64,000 bases of DNA from assembly GCF_040096615.1 (NCBI RefSeq), contig NZ_JBBMEJ010000003.1:124001-188000 (forward strand), written 5' to 3'. The position numbers were made by a program, and so were the translations under genes. Below are positions 1-9,402 of the stretch, one piece after another. The number at the start of each line of letters is the position of its first letter. Positions within the stretch are counted from its first letter, which is position 1. The notes under the pieces are model-generated. The model saw nothing but the letters and a program-made list of their open reading frames with translations, ran no database searches and was not told the DNA's origin. This stretch comes from Blautia_A aquisgranensis. Its GTDB lineage: Bacteria; Bacillota; Clostridia; Lachnospirales; Lachnospiraceae.

Positions 1-1
1 T

Positions 2-1189
2 CAGGGCGGTCAGGGTAAGGCCGGACATAAGAAACCGGTGCTTTTTCCGAAGATCGTTTTCCTCTATGATAAAGAAATTCATGGCCCTGGAAAATGCTGT
101 GAGGATATCTTTGAAGCCGGTGTGGAATGCTCCTCAAAGACCATGTATCCGGACTGGCTTTCCATGACGGGTGCTGGCTATATCTCCAGCATGTACAAGA
201 AATATAAAAAGGTCATCAGCCCTATGGGATGTCGTGCGTTCTTAAGTCCGTGGTATGAGCGTGGCGGAATGGAGCCGGCGGATGAGAATGATACACCTGT
301 TTTTGTGGGACGTTTCAACATTGGTGCGGTAAGCCTTCATCTTCCGATGATCCTTGCCAAGGCGAGAGCGGAGAGCAGAGATTTCTACGAGGTTCTTGAC
401 TTCTATCTGGAAATGATCCGTAATCTTCATATCCGTACCTATGAGTATCTGGGACAGATGCGTGCATCGACCAACCCGCTTGCATACTGCGAGGGCGGAT
501 TCTACGGCGGTCATCTGAAACCGAATGAAAAGATCGGCAAGATCCTGAAACCGATGACAGCGTCCTTTGGAATTACCGCGCTGAATGAGCTGCAGGAGCT
601 TTATAACGGCAAGTCCATTGCTGAGGATGGAGCTTTTGCACTGGAAGTTCTGAAATATATCAACGATAAGGTAAATCAGTACAAGAAAGAGGACGGATAT
701 CTTTATGCAATCTACGGAACACCGGCAGAGAGTCTCTGTGGTCTGCAGGTAGAGCAGTTCCGAAAGATGTACGGAATCATCGAGGGTGTTTCTGACAGAC
801 CTTATGTGAGCAACAGCTTCCATTGTCATGTAACAGAGGATGTAACTCCGATTGAGAAACAGGATCTGGAGGGACGTTTCTGGGAGCTTTGCAATGGCGG
901 AAAGATTCAGTATGTGCGTTACCCGATCGGTTACAACAAAGAGGCAATCCGTACATTGATCCGCCGGGCTATGGATCTGGGCTATTATGAAGGTGTGAAC
1001 CTTTCTCTTGCATACTGTGATGACTGTGGACATGAAGAACTTGAGATGGATGTGTGTCCGGTCTGCGGTTCCAGAAACCTGACCAAGATCGACCGTATGA
1101 ACGGATATCTTTCCTACAGTCGTGTGCATGGAGATACCCGACTGAATGAAGCCAAGATGGCGGAGATCGCTGAGAGAAAATCCATGTAA
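2..1189 (+). CDS. nrdD: anaerobic ribonucleoside-triphosphate reductase, C-terminal part
   Basis: This is the 3' part of the class III ribonucleotide reductase, the oxygen-sensitive glycyl-radical enzyme that makes deoxynucleotides from ribonucleoside triphosphates under anaerobic conditions. The frame is open from base 2, so the gene starts outside the window and 395 codons are visible; the GTG at 38 is internal. The C-terminus shows the family's zinc site as two Cys pairs, CDDC and CPVC, followed by the glycyl-radical segment RMNGYLSYSR, whose Gly is the expected radical residue. The gene ends in a hairpin shared with the convergent carbamate kinase. The usual partner, the activase nrdG, does not follow, so it must lie elsewhere. 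Confidence 0.95.
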   Translation, partial: QGGQGKAGHKKPVLFPKIVFLYDKEIHGPGKCCEDIFEAGVECSSKTMYPDWLSMTGAGYISSMYKKYKKVISPMGCRAFLSPWYERGGMEPADENDTPVFVGRFNIGAVSLHLPMILAKARAESRDFYEVLDFYLEMIRNLHIRTYEYLGQMRASTNPLAYCEGGFYGGHLKPNEKIGKILKPMTASFGITALNELQELYNGKSIAEDGAFALEVLKYINDKVNQYKKEDGYLYAIYGTPAESLCGLQVEQFRKMYGIIEGVSDRPYVSNSFHCHVTEDVTPIEKQDLEGRFWELCNGGKIQYVRYPIGYNKEAIRTLIRRAMDLGYYEGVNLSLAYCDDCGHEELEMDVCPVCGSRNLTKIDRMNGYLSYSRVHGDTRLNEAKMAEIAERKSM

Positions 1190-1229
1190 AAATATTTTGC
1201 GGAATATTCCGGATAGTTCAGATGTTGAA

Positions 1230-1277
1230 AGATCCCGTACTCAGACTACTGTTGGAGCATGTCTGAATACGGGATCT
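1230..1277. terminator. bidirectional hairpin between convergent nrdD and arcC
   Basis: Arms 1230-1246 and 1261-1277 pair over 17 bases with one mismatch and a 14-base loop. It sits between the two stop codons. The flanking T-runs are weak on both strands, so efficient termination is inferred from position rather than shown by a classic U-tract. Confidence 0.65.
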
Positions 1278-1293
1278 AAGTAAATTTAGATAT

Positions 1294-2226
1294 TTATTTG
1301 ATGATAGTTCCTGTTTTTTCGAGGTATCCCTCTTTTGCATGAGCCATATCAGTGATGATGGTACGGCGTCCGGTACCTTTCTCAACGAAGGAAACACCTG
1401 CTTCGATCTTAGGAAGCATGGAACCTGCTGTAAACTGGTCATCAGCGATATATTTCTTCGCATCATCGGTGGAAATGGTATCCAGATAAGACTCGTGATC
1501 TGTATTACGATCAAGACTTACTTTCTCAACACTTGTGAGGATCAGCAGTGTATCTGCGTTCAGCTCCTCTGCAAGAAGTCCGGCTGCGCGGTCTTTCTCA
1601 ATGATGGCGCTGGCACCGTTCAGCTGTGCACCCTGCTCGAGAACGGGGATTCCGCCGCCGCCTGCTGCGATAACGATCTGCTCAGCCTGGGAAAGAACCT
1701 TCACAGTTTCAATCTCAATGATCTTATGCGGCTTCGGAGCTGCAAGGATTCGTCTGTACTGGCCTTCGCCTACTTTTGTGACAAAGTTACCTTTTTCTTC
1801 TTCTGCCTCAGCCTCCTCGGCGTTGAGAACACGGCCGATGATCTTCTCTGGCTCTGCAAAAGCTTCATCGTAAGGATCGATGACAACCTGTGTGAGGACT
1901 GTGCTTACCGGCTTAAAAATTCCTCTGGAGATAAGCTCCGCACGAATGGCGTTCTGAAGATCATAACCGATATAACCCTGGCTCATGGCAGAACATACAG
2001 ACATTGGTGCAAATGTGTAATCAGGATGTGCCTTGCCGAATTCGTTCATTGCGGTGTGGATCATCCCTACCTGCGGACCGTTGCTGTGGGAGATTACCAC
2101 GCGGGTGCCTTCTTCTACCAGGTCAGCGATCGCTTTCGCTGCGAGTTTGGTAGCTTTTTTCTGTTCTGGAAGTGTGGTGCCAAGTGCTCGGTGGCCTAAT
2201 GCAACTACTACGGTTTTTTCGCTCAT
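1294..2226 (-). CDS. arcC: carbamate kinase
   Basis: A 310-residue protein of the amino-acid kinase fold, the usual length for carbamate kinase, which transfers phosphate between carbamoyl phosphate and ADP (ATP formation in arginine or purine fermentation). Family motifs are SNGPQVG near residues 48-54, AAGGGGIPV, EKDRAAGLLAEEL and GSMLPKIEAGVSF. The N-terminal nucleotide loop reads ALGHRALG where the common form is ALGGNAL, so this belongs to a divergent branch. No arcA, arcB or carbamoyltransferase gene is adjacent; the gene appears monocistronic with its own promoter at 2287-2315. The ATG at 2226 is preceded by a weak GAGGT. Confidence 0.9.
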   Translation of the reverse strand: MSEKTVVVALGHRALGTTLPEQKKATKLAAKAIADLVEEGTRVVISHSNGPQVGMIHTAMNEFGKAHPDYTFAPMSVCSAMSQGYIGYDLQNAIRAELISRGIFKPVSTVLTQVVIDPYDEAFAEPEKIIGRVLNAEEAEAEEEKGNFVTKVGEGQYRRILAAPKPHKIIEIETVKVLSQAEQIVIAAGGGGIPVLEQGAQLNGASAIIEKDRAAGLLAEELNADTLLILTSVEKVSLDRNTDHESYLDTISTDDAKKYIADDQFTAGSMLPKIEAGVSFVEKGTGRRTIITDMAHAKEGYLEKTGTIIK

Positions 2227-2286
2227 AGGAAATACCTCATTTCTCTCTAAAATGATTACTGTTTAAAGTAATGAATACTATATTTC

Positions 2287-2315
2287 ATTATAAAAGACCT
2301 ATGTGGGAAATGCAA
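2287..2315 (-). promoter_or_regulatory. sigma-A-type promoter of arcC
   Basis: On the minus strand TTGCAT (2315-2310), a 17-base spacer and a perfect TATAAT (2292-2287) lie about 60 bases upstream of the arcC ATG. Confidence 0.7.
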
Positions 2316-2334
2316 TAGAATTATTTTTTGCAAA

Positions 2335-2370
2335 GGAAAAACCGCCTGACGTATCAGGCGGCTGGTTTCC
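2335..2370. terminator. terminator-like hairpin in the arcC / surface-protein gap
   Basis: Perfect 8-base arms 2342-2349 and 2354-2361 around CGTA are extended by imperfect GGAAA/TTTCC pairing. A T-run follows on the plus strand (2376-2381) and TTTTTCC on the minus strand. It stands between divergent genes where no transcript is expected to end. The 561-base gap (2227-2787) otherwise holds the arcC promoter, an AT-rich stretch around 2400-2520 with short AAAGTTTA repeats, and no supported gene. Confidence 0.45.
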
Positions 2371-2787
2371 TACTATTTTTTGAGGGGGGAGATAGAGAGT
2401 GGTTTTTCATCTATCCAAGATCTATTATATAGATGAATTATGTTTAAATTATGTCGTCAATCTAAAAGAAATCGAAAATTTATAAATAAAGTTTAAACAA
2501 AGTTTATATTTTTTATATGTAGTTGCGCCATATCGTGGAATGTGCTACATTAAAAGAGTCTTATTTCCGCGTTCTGCGGGAAATATTCACGCATCAGTTC
2601 GATGCAGAGATCCATTTTTGTAAAAAAATCGTAGCTGTGTATGAAGAAGCACCGGAATTGCAGGAAAATTGCCTGTTTATGCACTGCTTTTTCGAGGAGG
2701 GATGCCTTTGCTTGTGGAAAAGTAAGCTCTGATAAAGAAATCGTGTGTAAAAAAAGACTGCTGCAAAGGCAGAGACAGGAGAATGCT

Positions 2788-5013
2788 ATGAAAAACAGAA
2801 TATGGAGACGGATCCGGAAAACCGGTATTGCTGTTGCAACTGCAGGGGCTGTGTTAAGTGGCGGATTTTTAACGGAAACAGTAAAAAGTGCAGAGATTGA
2901 AGCAGTAGGAATAACGATTGGACAGAGTGGTTCCTGGACAGACAAGGAGAACGGGCGTGCGGAACTGAATATCCATGTAGAGGGGATTAAGAGATGGATT
3001 GATGAGAGAAAAAAACAGGAATCAGAAGCCCTGGAAGTGAAAAATATGCAACTGGAGGACGTGACGGCGAAAATTGCAGAAGTAAAAAATATGGAGCAGA
3101 ATGCCAAAGAATATGAGGAGATGAATTTCGAAAGCAGGGAAGAAGAGATTGAAAAACCGGAAGTCGGAGAAACAGAAACTGAATGGACAGAAGAAATTGT
3201 GAATCAGGAAAATACAGGGTCAGGAAAACCAGAAGCAGAAAATACGGAATCGGAAATCGAAGAGACGGAAAATGCAGAACAGGGAGATGCAGAAACAGAG
3301 AATACAAGAGCGGAAATTGAAGTTCAGAAAACAATAGAACAGCAGACATCGGAACTGGAAAATATGGAAGATCAGGAAAGGGAGGAAGAATATGAGTACA
3401 TGGAGGAGCTGGCATCCGGGGAAGCAGTACAGCAGGAGAATGAAAAGTCGGAGGAAGCGGGTGAAAGCACACCGGCGGGAGCACCGTCCGTTGGAGAAGA
3501 TGTAGAATACGGGGAAAATGAGGCGGCGAAAATCTCAAATGTAGTATTGGAAGAAAAAGTGGATGGTGAGACCGAAGAGCCAGAAAAAGATTCAAAGGAA
3601 GATTCAGATGAAGTATCAGAAGCGATTACGGATGAAACTCAGAAAAAGCCACAGATAGTATTGCCAGATCTAGCACTCATAGTTTATGTTTCGGAATATT
3701 TTCAGCCGGAGTTATCGGAACTTGATGAAAATATATCCACCAGCCAGATAACCATAAAAAACCAGCAGGGAAAAAAAACAGAGATTACCAGGATAGAATA
3801 TAAAATAGATGCAGATTCTTTAAACGAAGAACAGGAACCAATTTCTTTGAGGATTCCACTCCTGCTGCGTGAAGAATATCGCTGTCCGGCAGAAAATATC
3901 AGCTGCCATTTTGTACAGGATGAACCCCTCGGAAAGGATAGAAATGGTGCAGGAACCTTTCTTCTTATGAAAGAAAACGGAGAAGAACAGGTACTGGCAG
4001 AAGGAATCTCACCTGTTCTGGATGTGGAAGCAGCAAAAGCAGATATGAGCCTTGCCATAGCATCAGAAACAAAGAAAATGAAGGCCGGACAGACGATCCG
4101 TTACAGAGTTGATATTGCAAATACAGGAAAGCTGGATCTGACAGATATTCAGCTGAGTAGTATTTTTTCCTGCCCGAAGATCATTCAGCAGTGGGAAAAT
4201 GCGGAAGGACTTACTGCGAAAGGCGCAAAAGCACAGCTTCTGACATTAAAAGCAGGCGAAAAGAGAACGCTCTATGTTCTGGCACCGCTGGAGAATGAGC
4301 AGGAGAAGCCTCTGGAGCATAAAATAGAGGCAGAAGCCAGCGTGAGAGGAAGAACAGGCGAGACGATCATGCGAAGTGCGTCTATGACCAGCGAGCTTCA
4401 GCCGTTAAAGGCCGACTTTACGGTAAAGAAAAACGCAGACAGGGAGAAAGCTGCACCTGGCGAAACAGTAACCTACCAGATCTGTATTGTAAATACCGGT
4501 GAAAAAACGCTTCATTCTGTAGTAGGAACCGAGCGTTTTCAGGCAGAAGGAATAGAGGCTTATTTTGTGGAGCAGGAAGGAATTACGCTGAATCGCACAA
4601 AGACAAAGGCCCTGATCCAAAAGATTGCGCCCGGAGATGCAGTTTCCCTGCAGGCGGTGGTGAAGATTCCGGAAAAAACGGTAGATCAGAAGCTTTTGAA
4701 TCAGGTAACTGTTACAAGTCAGGAGACCGGAAGCCGGGTCGTGGAGGCATCTTCACAGGTCACAGTGGAAGGAAATGTAATGGCAATTAAATCAGAAGAG
4801 AATATTCAAAGAACAGAAAACGATCAGGATGAGTCGGAGATCATATATGCCCAAGGCGATTCCATGGCAAGAGCGGCGACTTCTCATCCGAAAACAGGCG
4901 ATGAGTCCGGCATCGAGCTTTTTACCTTGCTTATTCTTACCGCAGGGCTTACGATTCTGGGCGGAATCTGGCTTCACCGGAAGTACAGAGAGCTCCACAA
5001 AGAAAAACGCTGA
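2788..5013 (+). CDS. sortase-anchored surface protein with glutamate-rich region and two DUF11-like domains
   Basis: About 741 residues, exported and probably attached to the wall. The start at 2788 is chosen over the upstream in-frame ATG at 2641 because it follows AGGAG and opens directly into a signal peptide (basic MKNRIWRRIRK, hydrophobic core, cleavage near residue 35). A Glu-rich low-complexity region covers roughly residues 90-290, then a beta-rich part, then two related DUF11/CARDB-like repeats, each opening with an 'ADxxxxK...GxTxxYxxxxxNTG' pattern. The C-terminus has HPKTG (about 700-704), a hydrophobic segment and a basic tail, as in sortase substrates, though His replaces the usual Leu. 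No sortase gene is adjacent. Ligand and function are unknown. Confidence 0.8.
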   Translation: MKNRIWRRIRKTGIAVATAGAVLSGGFLTETVKSAEIEAVGITIGQSGSWTDKENGRAELNIHVEGIKRWIDERKKQESEALEVKNMQLEDVTAKIAEVKNMEQNAKEYEEMNFESREEEIEKPEVGETETEWTEEIVNQENTGSGKPEAENTESEIEETENAEQGDAETENTRAEIEVQKTIEQQTSELENMEDQEREEEYEYMEELASGEAVQQENEKSEEAGESTPAGAPSVGEDVEYGENEAAKISNVVLEEKVDGETEEPEKDSKEDSDEVSEAITDETQKKPQIVLPDLALIVYVSEYFQPELSELDENISTSQITIKNQQGKKTEITRIEYKIDADSLNEEQEPISLRIPLLLREEYRCPAENISCHFVQDEPLGKDRNGAGTFLLMKENGEEQVLAEGISPVLDVEAAKADMSLAIASETKKMKAGQTIRYRVDIANTGKLDLTDIQLSSIFSCPKIIQQWENAEGLTAKGAKAQLLTLKAGEKRTLYVLAPLENEQEKPLEHKIEAEASVRGRTGETIMRSASMTSELQPLKADFTVKKNADREKAAPGETVTYQICIVNTGEKTLHSVVGTERFQAEGIEAYFVEQEGITLNRTKTKALIQKIAPGDAVSLQAVVKIPEKTVDQKLLNQVTVTSQETGSRVVEASSQVTVEGNVMAIKSEENIQRTENDQDESEIIYAQGDSMARAATSHPKTGDESGIELFTLLILTAGLTILGGIWLHRKYRELHKEKR

Positions 5014-5086
5014 ACAGGAAATTGACAGAAAGCAGTGAACATTCCGTGAAATGCCGGAGACGGGCTTTTACAGGTGGAAAGAAACG

Positions 5087-5115
5087 TTGAAAACAGGGGG
5101 GAGGTGTGCTATTCT
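5087..5115 (+). promoter_or_regulatory. promoter upstream of murE
   Basis: TTGAAA (5087-5092), a 17-base spacer and TATTCT (5110-5115) stand about 80 bases before murE. A hairpin with arms 5152-5159 and 5172-5179 lies just before the GGAGGAG ribosome binding site. Confidence 0.55.
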
Positions 5116-5197
5116 ATATGGTATGTACATTAACTAAGAATAGTATACTTTCCTGTTTTCCGCCCATGCGAAAAACAGGGAAAACGGAGGAGAAAAA

Positions 5198-6664
5198 ATG
5201 AAACTTTTATCCTTATTAGAACATCTTGAATATAACTGTCTTCAGGGAAGCACAGAGCAGGAGGTAACTTCTGTTGTCTATGATTCCCGTAAAGTAGAGG
5301 AAGGAAGTCTTTTTATCTGCATCCGGGGTGCAGTGGTGGACGGACATAAATTCGTTCCGGAAGTTATTGCCAAGGGTGCAAAAACTCTGATCGTTGAGGA
5401 ACCGGTGGAAGCTCCGGCTGATGTGACCGTGATCCAGGTGAAGGATACACGTTATGGCATGGCCTTTATTTCCGCTGCATGGTTCGGACATCCGGCCGAA
5501 AAACTGAAGACCATCGGAATCACAGGAACCAAGGGAAAAACCACTACCACTTATATGGTGAAATCCATTCTTGAGAATGCAGGTTATAAGGTTGGCCTGA
5601 TCGGAACCATCGAAGCGATCATCGGAGAGAAGCGTATTCCGGCAGCCAATACCACACCGGAATCTTATATGGTGCAGAAATATTTTCATGATATGGTAGA
5701 AGCTGGATGTGATGCCGTTGTCATGGAGGTTTCCTCACAGGGACTGATGCTGCACAGAACTCAGGGATTTATCTTTGATTTCGGTATTTTTACCAATATC
5801 GAGCCAGACCATATCGGACCGAATGAGCATAAGGATTTTGATGATTATCTTCATTGCAAATCCATGCTTCTCAAGCAGTGCCGTGTAGGAATCGTGAACA
5901 GGGACGATGAGCATTTTGATAAGATCATTGAAGGACATACCTGTGATCTGGAAACTTATGGATTTTCCGAAAAAGCAGATCTCCGTGCTGAGGATGCAAA
6001 GCTTGTGGGCAGAAAGGGATACCTTGGTATTTCCTACCATGTGAAAGGTCTTCTGGACTTCCCGGTGGAGATTGACATTCCTGGTAAATTCAGCATTTAC
6101 AATTCTCTGACAGCGATCGCAATCTGCCGTCATTTCAAGGTATCAGAGGAGAACATCATCAAGGCTCTCAAGGTGGCGAAGGTTAAAGGCCGTATTGAGA
6201 TGGTTAAGGTTTCTGATGAGTTCACACTGATGATCGATTATGCACATAACGCAATGGCTCTGGAGAGCCTTCTGGGAACACTGAAGGAATACAACCCGCA
6301 CAGACTGGTATGTCTGTTCGGCTGTGGCGGTAACCGTTCTAAGCTCCGCCGCTATGAAATGGGCGAAGTTTCCGGAAAAATGGCTGATCTTACCATCATC
6401 ACATCCGATAATCCGCGTGATGAGGATCCGCAGGCTATTATTGATGATATCAAAGTCGGTATGGCGAAAACCGACGGTAAATATGTGGAGATTCCGGACC
6501 GTAAGGAAGCAATCGCCTACGCGATCCATCATGGTGAACCTGGTGATATCATCGTGCTTGCCGGAAAAGGTCATGAGGATTACCAGGAAATTAAGGGTAA
6601 GAAATATCCGATGGATGAGCGTGTGCTGATCCAGGAGATTCTGGAAGAAGACAGGAAAGCGTAA
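5198..6664 (+). CDS. murE: UDP-N-acetylmuramoyl-tripeptide synthetase (meso-DAP adding)
   Basis: A 488-residue cytoplasmic Mur ligase that adds the third amino acid to the peptidoglycan precursor. The ATP-binding loop GITGTKGKTTTT is at residues 107-118, the central-domain motif NTTPES near 151-156, and the specificity motif DNPR at 404-407, which in MurE marks meso-diaminopimelate rather than lysine. CKSMLLKQ near 220 carries the lysine that is carbamylated in the family. The ATG follows GGAGGAG. The gene lies away from the dcw cluster and is followed four bases later by priA, so the two are probably cotranscribed. Confidence 0.95.
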   Translation: MKLLSLLEHLEYNCLQGSTEQEVTSVVYDSRKVEEGSLFICIRGAVVDGHKFVPEVIAKGAKTLIVEEPVEAPADVTVIQVKDTRYGMAFISAAWFGHPAEKLKTIGITGTKGKTTTTYMVKSILENAGYKVGLIGTIEAIIGEKRIPAANTTPESYMVQKYFHDMVEAGCDAVVMEVSSQGLMLHRTQGFIFDFGIFTNIEPDHIGPNEHKDFDDYLHCKSMLLKQCRVGIVNRDDEHFDKIIEGHTCDLETYGFSEKADLRAEDAKLVGRKGYLGISYHVKGLLDFPVEIDIPGKFSIYNSLTAIAICRHFKVSEENIIKALKVAKVKGRIEMVKVSDEFTLMIDYAHNAMALESLLGTLKEYNPHRLVCLFGCGGNRSKLRRYEMGEVSGKMADLTIITSDNPRDEDPQAIIDDIKVGMAKTDGKYVEIPDRKEAIAYAIHHGEPGDIIVLAGKGHEDYQEIKGKKYPMDERVLIQEILEEDRKA

Positions 6665-6668
6665 ACGC

Positions 6669-8888
6669 ATGATCTATGCAGATGTGATCATTGATATTTC
6701 ACATGAGAAGCTTGACCGGGATTTTCAGTACCGTGTACCGGAAAGGCTGGAGAAAGAGATCTCACCGGGTGTTGTTGTCACAGTTCCCTTTGGAAAAGGC
6801 AATACGCTCCGAAAAGGTTACGTGATCGGAATCTCCGAAAAACCAAAATACGATACATCCAGGATCAAGGAGATCGAAGGGGTATCCACGGACGATGAGA
6901 CAACAGAATCCCGTCTTATCGCCCTGGCTGCCTGGATGAAAGAAACATATGGTTCCACTATGATCCAGGCTCTTAAGACTGTTCTTCCTGTAAAGGATAA
7001 AGTCCGTGCAAAAGAAAAAAGACTGATTTTTTTCTGCGGGGACAGGCAGGAGGGAGAGGCACTTCTGGAGAAACTTTCCGGAAGCCGTTTTAAAGCAAGA
7101 GAGCGTTTTCTGCGGGCAATTCTGGAGTCCGGAAGTCTGGAATACACCTCTGCGGTGAAAGAACTTGGAGCAAGTACTGCGGTTCTGGAATTCTTTAAAG
7201 AAAAGGGAATGATCCGGATCGAGAGCCAGGAGATGTACCGTATTCCGGATAGCAGAGATCTGGTAAAGGAAGACAGGAAGCTGCTTTTGAACCGTGAACA
7301 GAGGGAAGCGGCGGAGCAGATCATGCGGGAATGGCAGACGCAGAAGCCCAGACCGGCGCTTCTTTTCGGAGTTACGGGAAGCGGCAAGACGCAGGTATAC
7401 ATGCGCCTGATTCAGCAGGTACTCTCAGAAGGCAGGCAGGCCATTGTTCTGATCCCGGAGATTGCCCTTACCTATCAGACTGTACGGCGTTTTTATGCCA
7501 TGTTCGGAGATAAGGTGTCTGTGTTAAATTCCAGACTTTCCCAGGGGGAGCGTTATGACCAGTTCAAGAGAGCGAAGCGTGGCGAAGTGCAGGTGATGGT
7601 AGGACCAAGATCTGCACTTTTTACGCCATTTTCGAATCTGGGGCTGATCGTGATCGATGAGGAACATGAGCCCACTTACAAGAGTGAGAACACACCTCGG
7701 TATCATGCAAGGGAGACTGCGATCCAGAGAGCCAGACTGGAGCATGCAAAAGTGGTGATGGGGTCTGCCACACCATCACTTTCTGCATACAGCCGTGCGT
7801 CCGTTGGTGAGTATCTTCTTATAAAACTGACCTCACGTTATGAAGAAAGACCGCTTCCTAAGGTATCAATCGTGGATTTAAGGGAAGAATTAAAAAAAGG
7901 CAACCGTTCTGTCTTAAGCACGGAGCTTAAAACTTCCCTGCAGGAAACACTTCGAAGAAAAGAGCAGGCAATGCTTTTTCTTAACAGGCGTGGTTATGCA
8001 GGATTTGTTTCCTGCCGTGCCTGTGGACATGTAATGAAATGTCCTCATTGTGACGTGTCCTTAAGTGAGCATAACGGCAGTCGTCTGGTCTGTCATTATT
8101 GCGGCTATGAGACTGTGAAGCCCCAGTCATGTCCCTCCTGCGGATCTCCGCATATTGGCGGTTTCAAGGCAGGCACCCAGCAGATCGAGAAGGTTATTGA
8201 GAAGTATTTTCCAGAGGCAAAAGTGCTTCGAATGGATTTTGATACCACAAGGACGAAGGACAGCTATGAGAAGATCCTGGCATCCTTTGCCAGACATGAG
8301 GCAGACATTCTGGTGGGAACGCAGATGATCGTCAAGGGGCATGACTTTCCGGATGTGACACTTGTGGGAGTGATTGCTGCGGATCTTTCCCTGAATATGG
8401 ACGATTATCACTGTGGCGAAAGAACTTTTCAGCTGCTGACCCAGGCCGTGGGCCGTGCCGGACGGGGAATGAAGCCGGGAACTGCTGTAATACAGACCTA
8501 TCAGCCGGAGCATTACAGCATTCAGGCGGCAGCAGTGCAGGATTATGAGGAATTTTACAGGGAAGAGATGAGTTACCGGATGCTCATGGATTATCCGCCG
8601 GCAGCTCATATGATGACAGTTTTTGGCGCCTGCCAGGATGAGGAGCTTCTGAAAAAAGCAATGTATTATATAGAAGCTTTTATCCGCAGGGTAAGTCCGA
8701 AAGATGAACTTCACATGATCGGTCCAGCTGCGGCACCGGTAGGCAAGGTGAAGGATGTTTACAGACAGGTATTGCACCTGAAACATGTGGATATGCGTTT
8801 CCTCACAGCAGTGAGGGAAAAGCTTGAGCAGTATATAGAGATAAATTCCGGTTTCCGGAAGATATACATACAATTTGACATGAGTTAA
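6669..8888 (+). CDS. priA: primosomal replication-restart helicase PriA
   Basis: A 739-residue superfamily 2 helicase that reloads the replisome at stalled forks. It has the N-terminal 3'-end-binding domain, Walker A GVTGSGKT (near 234-241), Walker B with DEEH, and a zinc module made of CRACGHVMKCPHC and CHYCG...CPSCG, the eight-Cys arrangement of PriA. The C-terminal helicase lobe shows GTQMIVKGHDFPDV and QAVGRAGR. Length is as expected. It starts four bases after murE and is followed by def, a common Firmicutes order (priA-def-fmt). Confidence 0.96.
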   Translation: MIYADVIIDISHEKLDRDFQYRVPERLEKEISPGVVVTVPFGKGNTLRKGYVIGISEKPKYDTSRIKEIEGVSTDDETTESRLIALAAWMKETYGSTMIQALKTVLPVKDKVRAKEKRLIFFCGDRQEGEALLEKLSGSRFKARERFLRAILESGSLEYTSAVKELGASTAVLEFFKEKGMIRIESQEMYRIPDSRDLVKEDRKLLLNREQREAAEQIMREWQTQKPRPALLFGVTGSGKTQVYMRLIQQVLSEGRQAIVLIPEIALTYQTVRRFYAMFGDKVSVLNSRLSQGERYDQFKRAKRGEVQVMVGPRSALFTPFSNLGLIVIDEEHEPTYKSENTPRYHARETAIQRARLEHAKVVMGSATPSLSAYSRASVGEYLLIKLTSRYEERPLPKVSIVDLREELKKGNRSVLSTELKTSLQETLRRKEQAMLFLNRRGYAGFVSCRACGHVMKCPHCDVSLSEHNGSRLVCHYCGYETVKPQSCPSCGSPHIGGFKAGTQQIEKVIEKYFPEAKVLRMDFDTTRTKDSYEKILASFARHEADILVGTQMIVKGHDFPDVTLVGVIAADLSLNMDDYHCGERTFQLLTQAVGRAGRGMKPGTAVIQTYQPEHYSIQAAAVQDYEEFYREEMSYRMLMDYPPAAHMMTVFGACQDEELLKKAMYYIEAFIRRVSPKDELHMIGPAAAPVGKVKDVYRQVLHLKHVDMRFLTAVREKLEQYIEINSGFRKIYIQFDMS

Positions 8889-8910
8889 ATGAAAAGGAGA
8901 AGAGAGAAAA

Positions 8911-9390
8911 ATGGCACTTAGAACAATCCGTGTACAGGGTGATCCTGTACTGACAAAAAAATCACGTCCTGTAGAGGAGATGACACCAAAGATCAGCGAG
9001 CTGATCACAGATATGCTGGATACCATGTATGACGCAATGGGCGTAGGACTTGCGGCACCGCAGGTTGGAATCCTGAAACGTATTGTTGTGATCGATGTAG
9101 GAGAAGGACCGATCGTTCTGATCAACCCGGAGATCCTTGAGACAAGCGGAGAGCAGACCGGCGATGAGGGATGCTTAAGTGTTCCGGGAATGGCAGGTCA
9201 GGTGACACGTCCAAATTATGTAAAAGTAAAAGCACTTGACATTAACATGGAAGAAGTGATCTACGAAGGAGAGGAGCTTCTGGCCAGAGCGTTCTGTCAC
9301 GAGATCGACCATCTGGACGGAAAAATGTACACAGAGCTTGTGGAGGGAGAACTTCACAAGGTAAATTACGATTACGATGAAGAAGACTAA
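8911..9390 (+). CDS. def: peptide deformylase
   Basis: A 159-residue metalloenzyme that removes the formyl group from the initiator methionine of new proteins. All three catalytic motifs are present: GVGLAAPQ (44-51), EGCLS with the metal-ligand Cys88, and HEIDH with His130, Glu131 and His134. Next to the formyltransferase gene fmt, it forms the usual formylation/deformylation pair. The ribosome binding site is GGAGA before ATG. Confidence 0.97.
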   Translation: MALRTIRVQGDPVLTKKSRPVEEMTPKISELITDMLDTMYDAMGVGLAAPQVGILKRIVVIDVGEGPIVLINPEILETSGEQTGDEGCLSVPGMAGQVTRPNYVKVKALDINMEEVIYEGEELLARAFCHEIDHLDGKMYTELVEGELHKVNYDYDEED

Positions 9391-9402
9391 AGGCGGGATA
9401 AT

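Noticed and set aside
242..1129. 295-codon minus-strand ORF opposite nrdD
   Set aside because: It is a shadow of the biased codon use in nrdD. Similar antisense frames face lacZ, ftsI and pbp genes and none has a start site or domain.
2523..2732. 69-codon ORF upstream of the surface-protein gene
   Set aside because: It starts with a non-ATG codon without a ribosome binding site in an AT-rich leader; no recognisable features.
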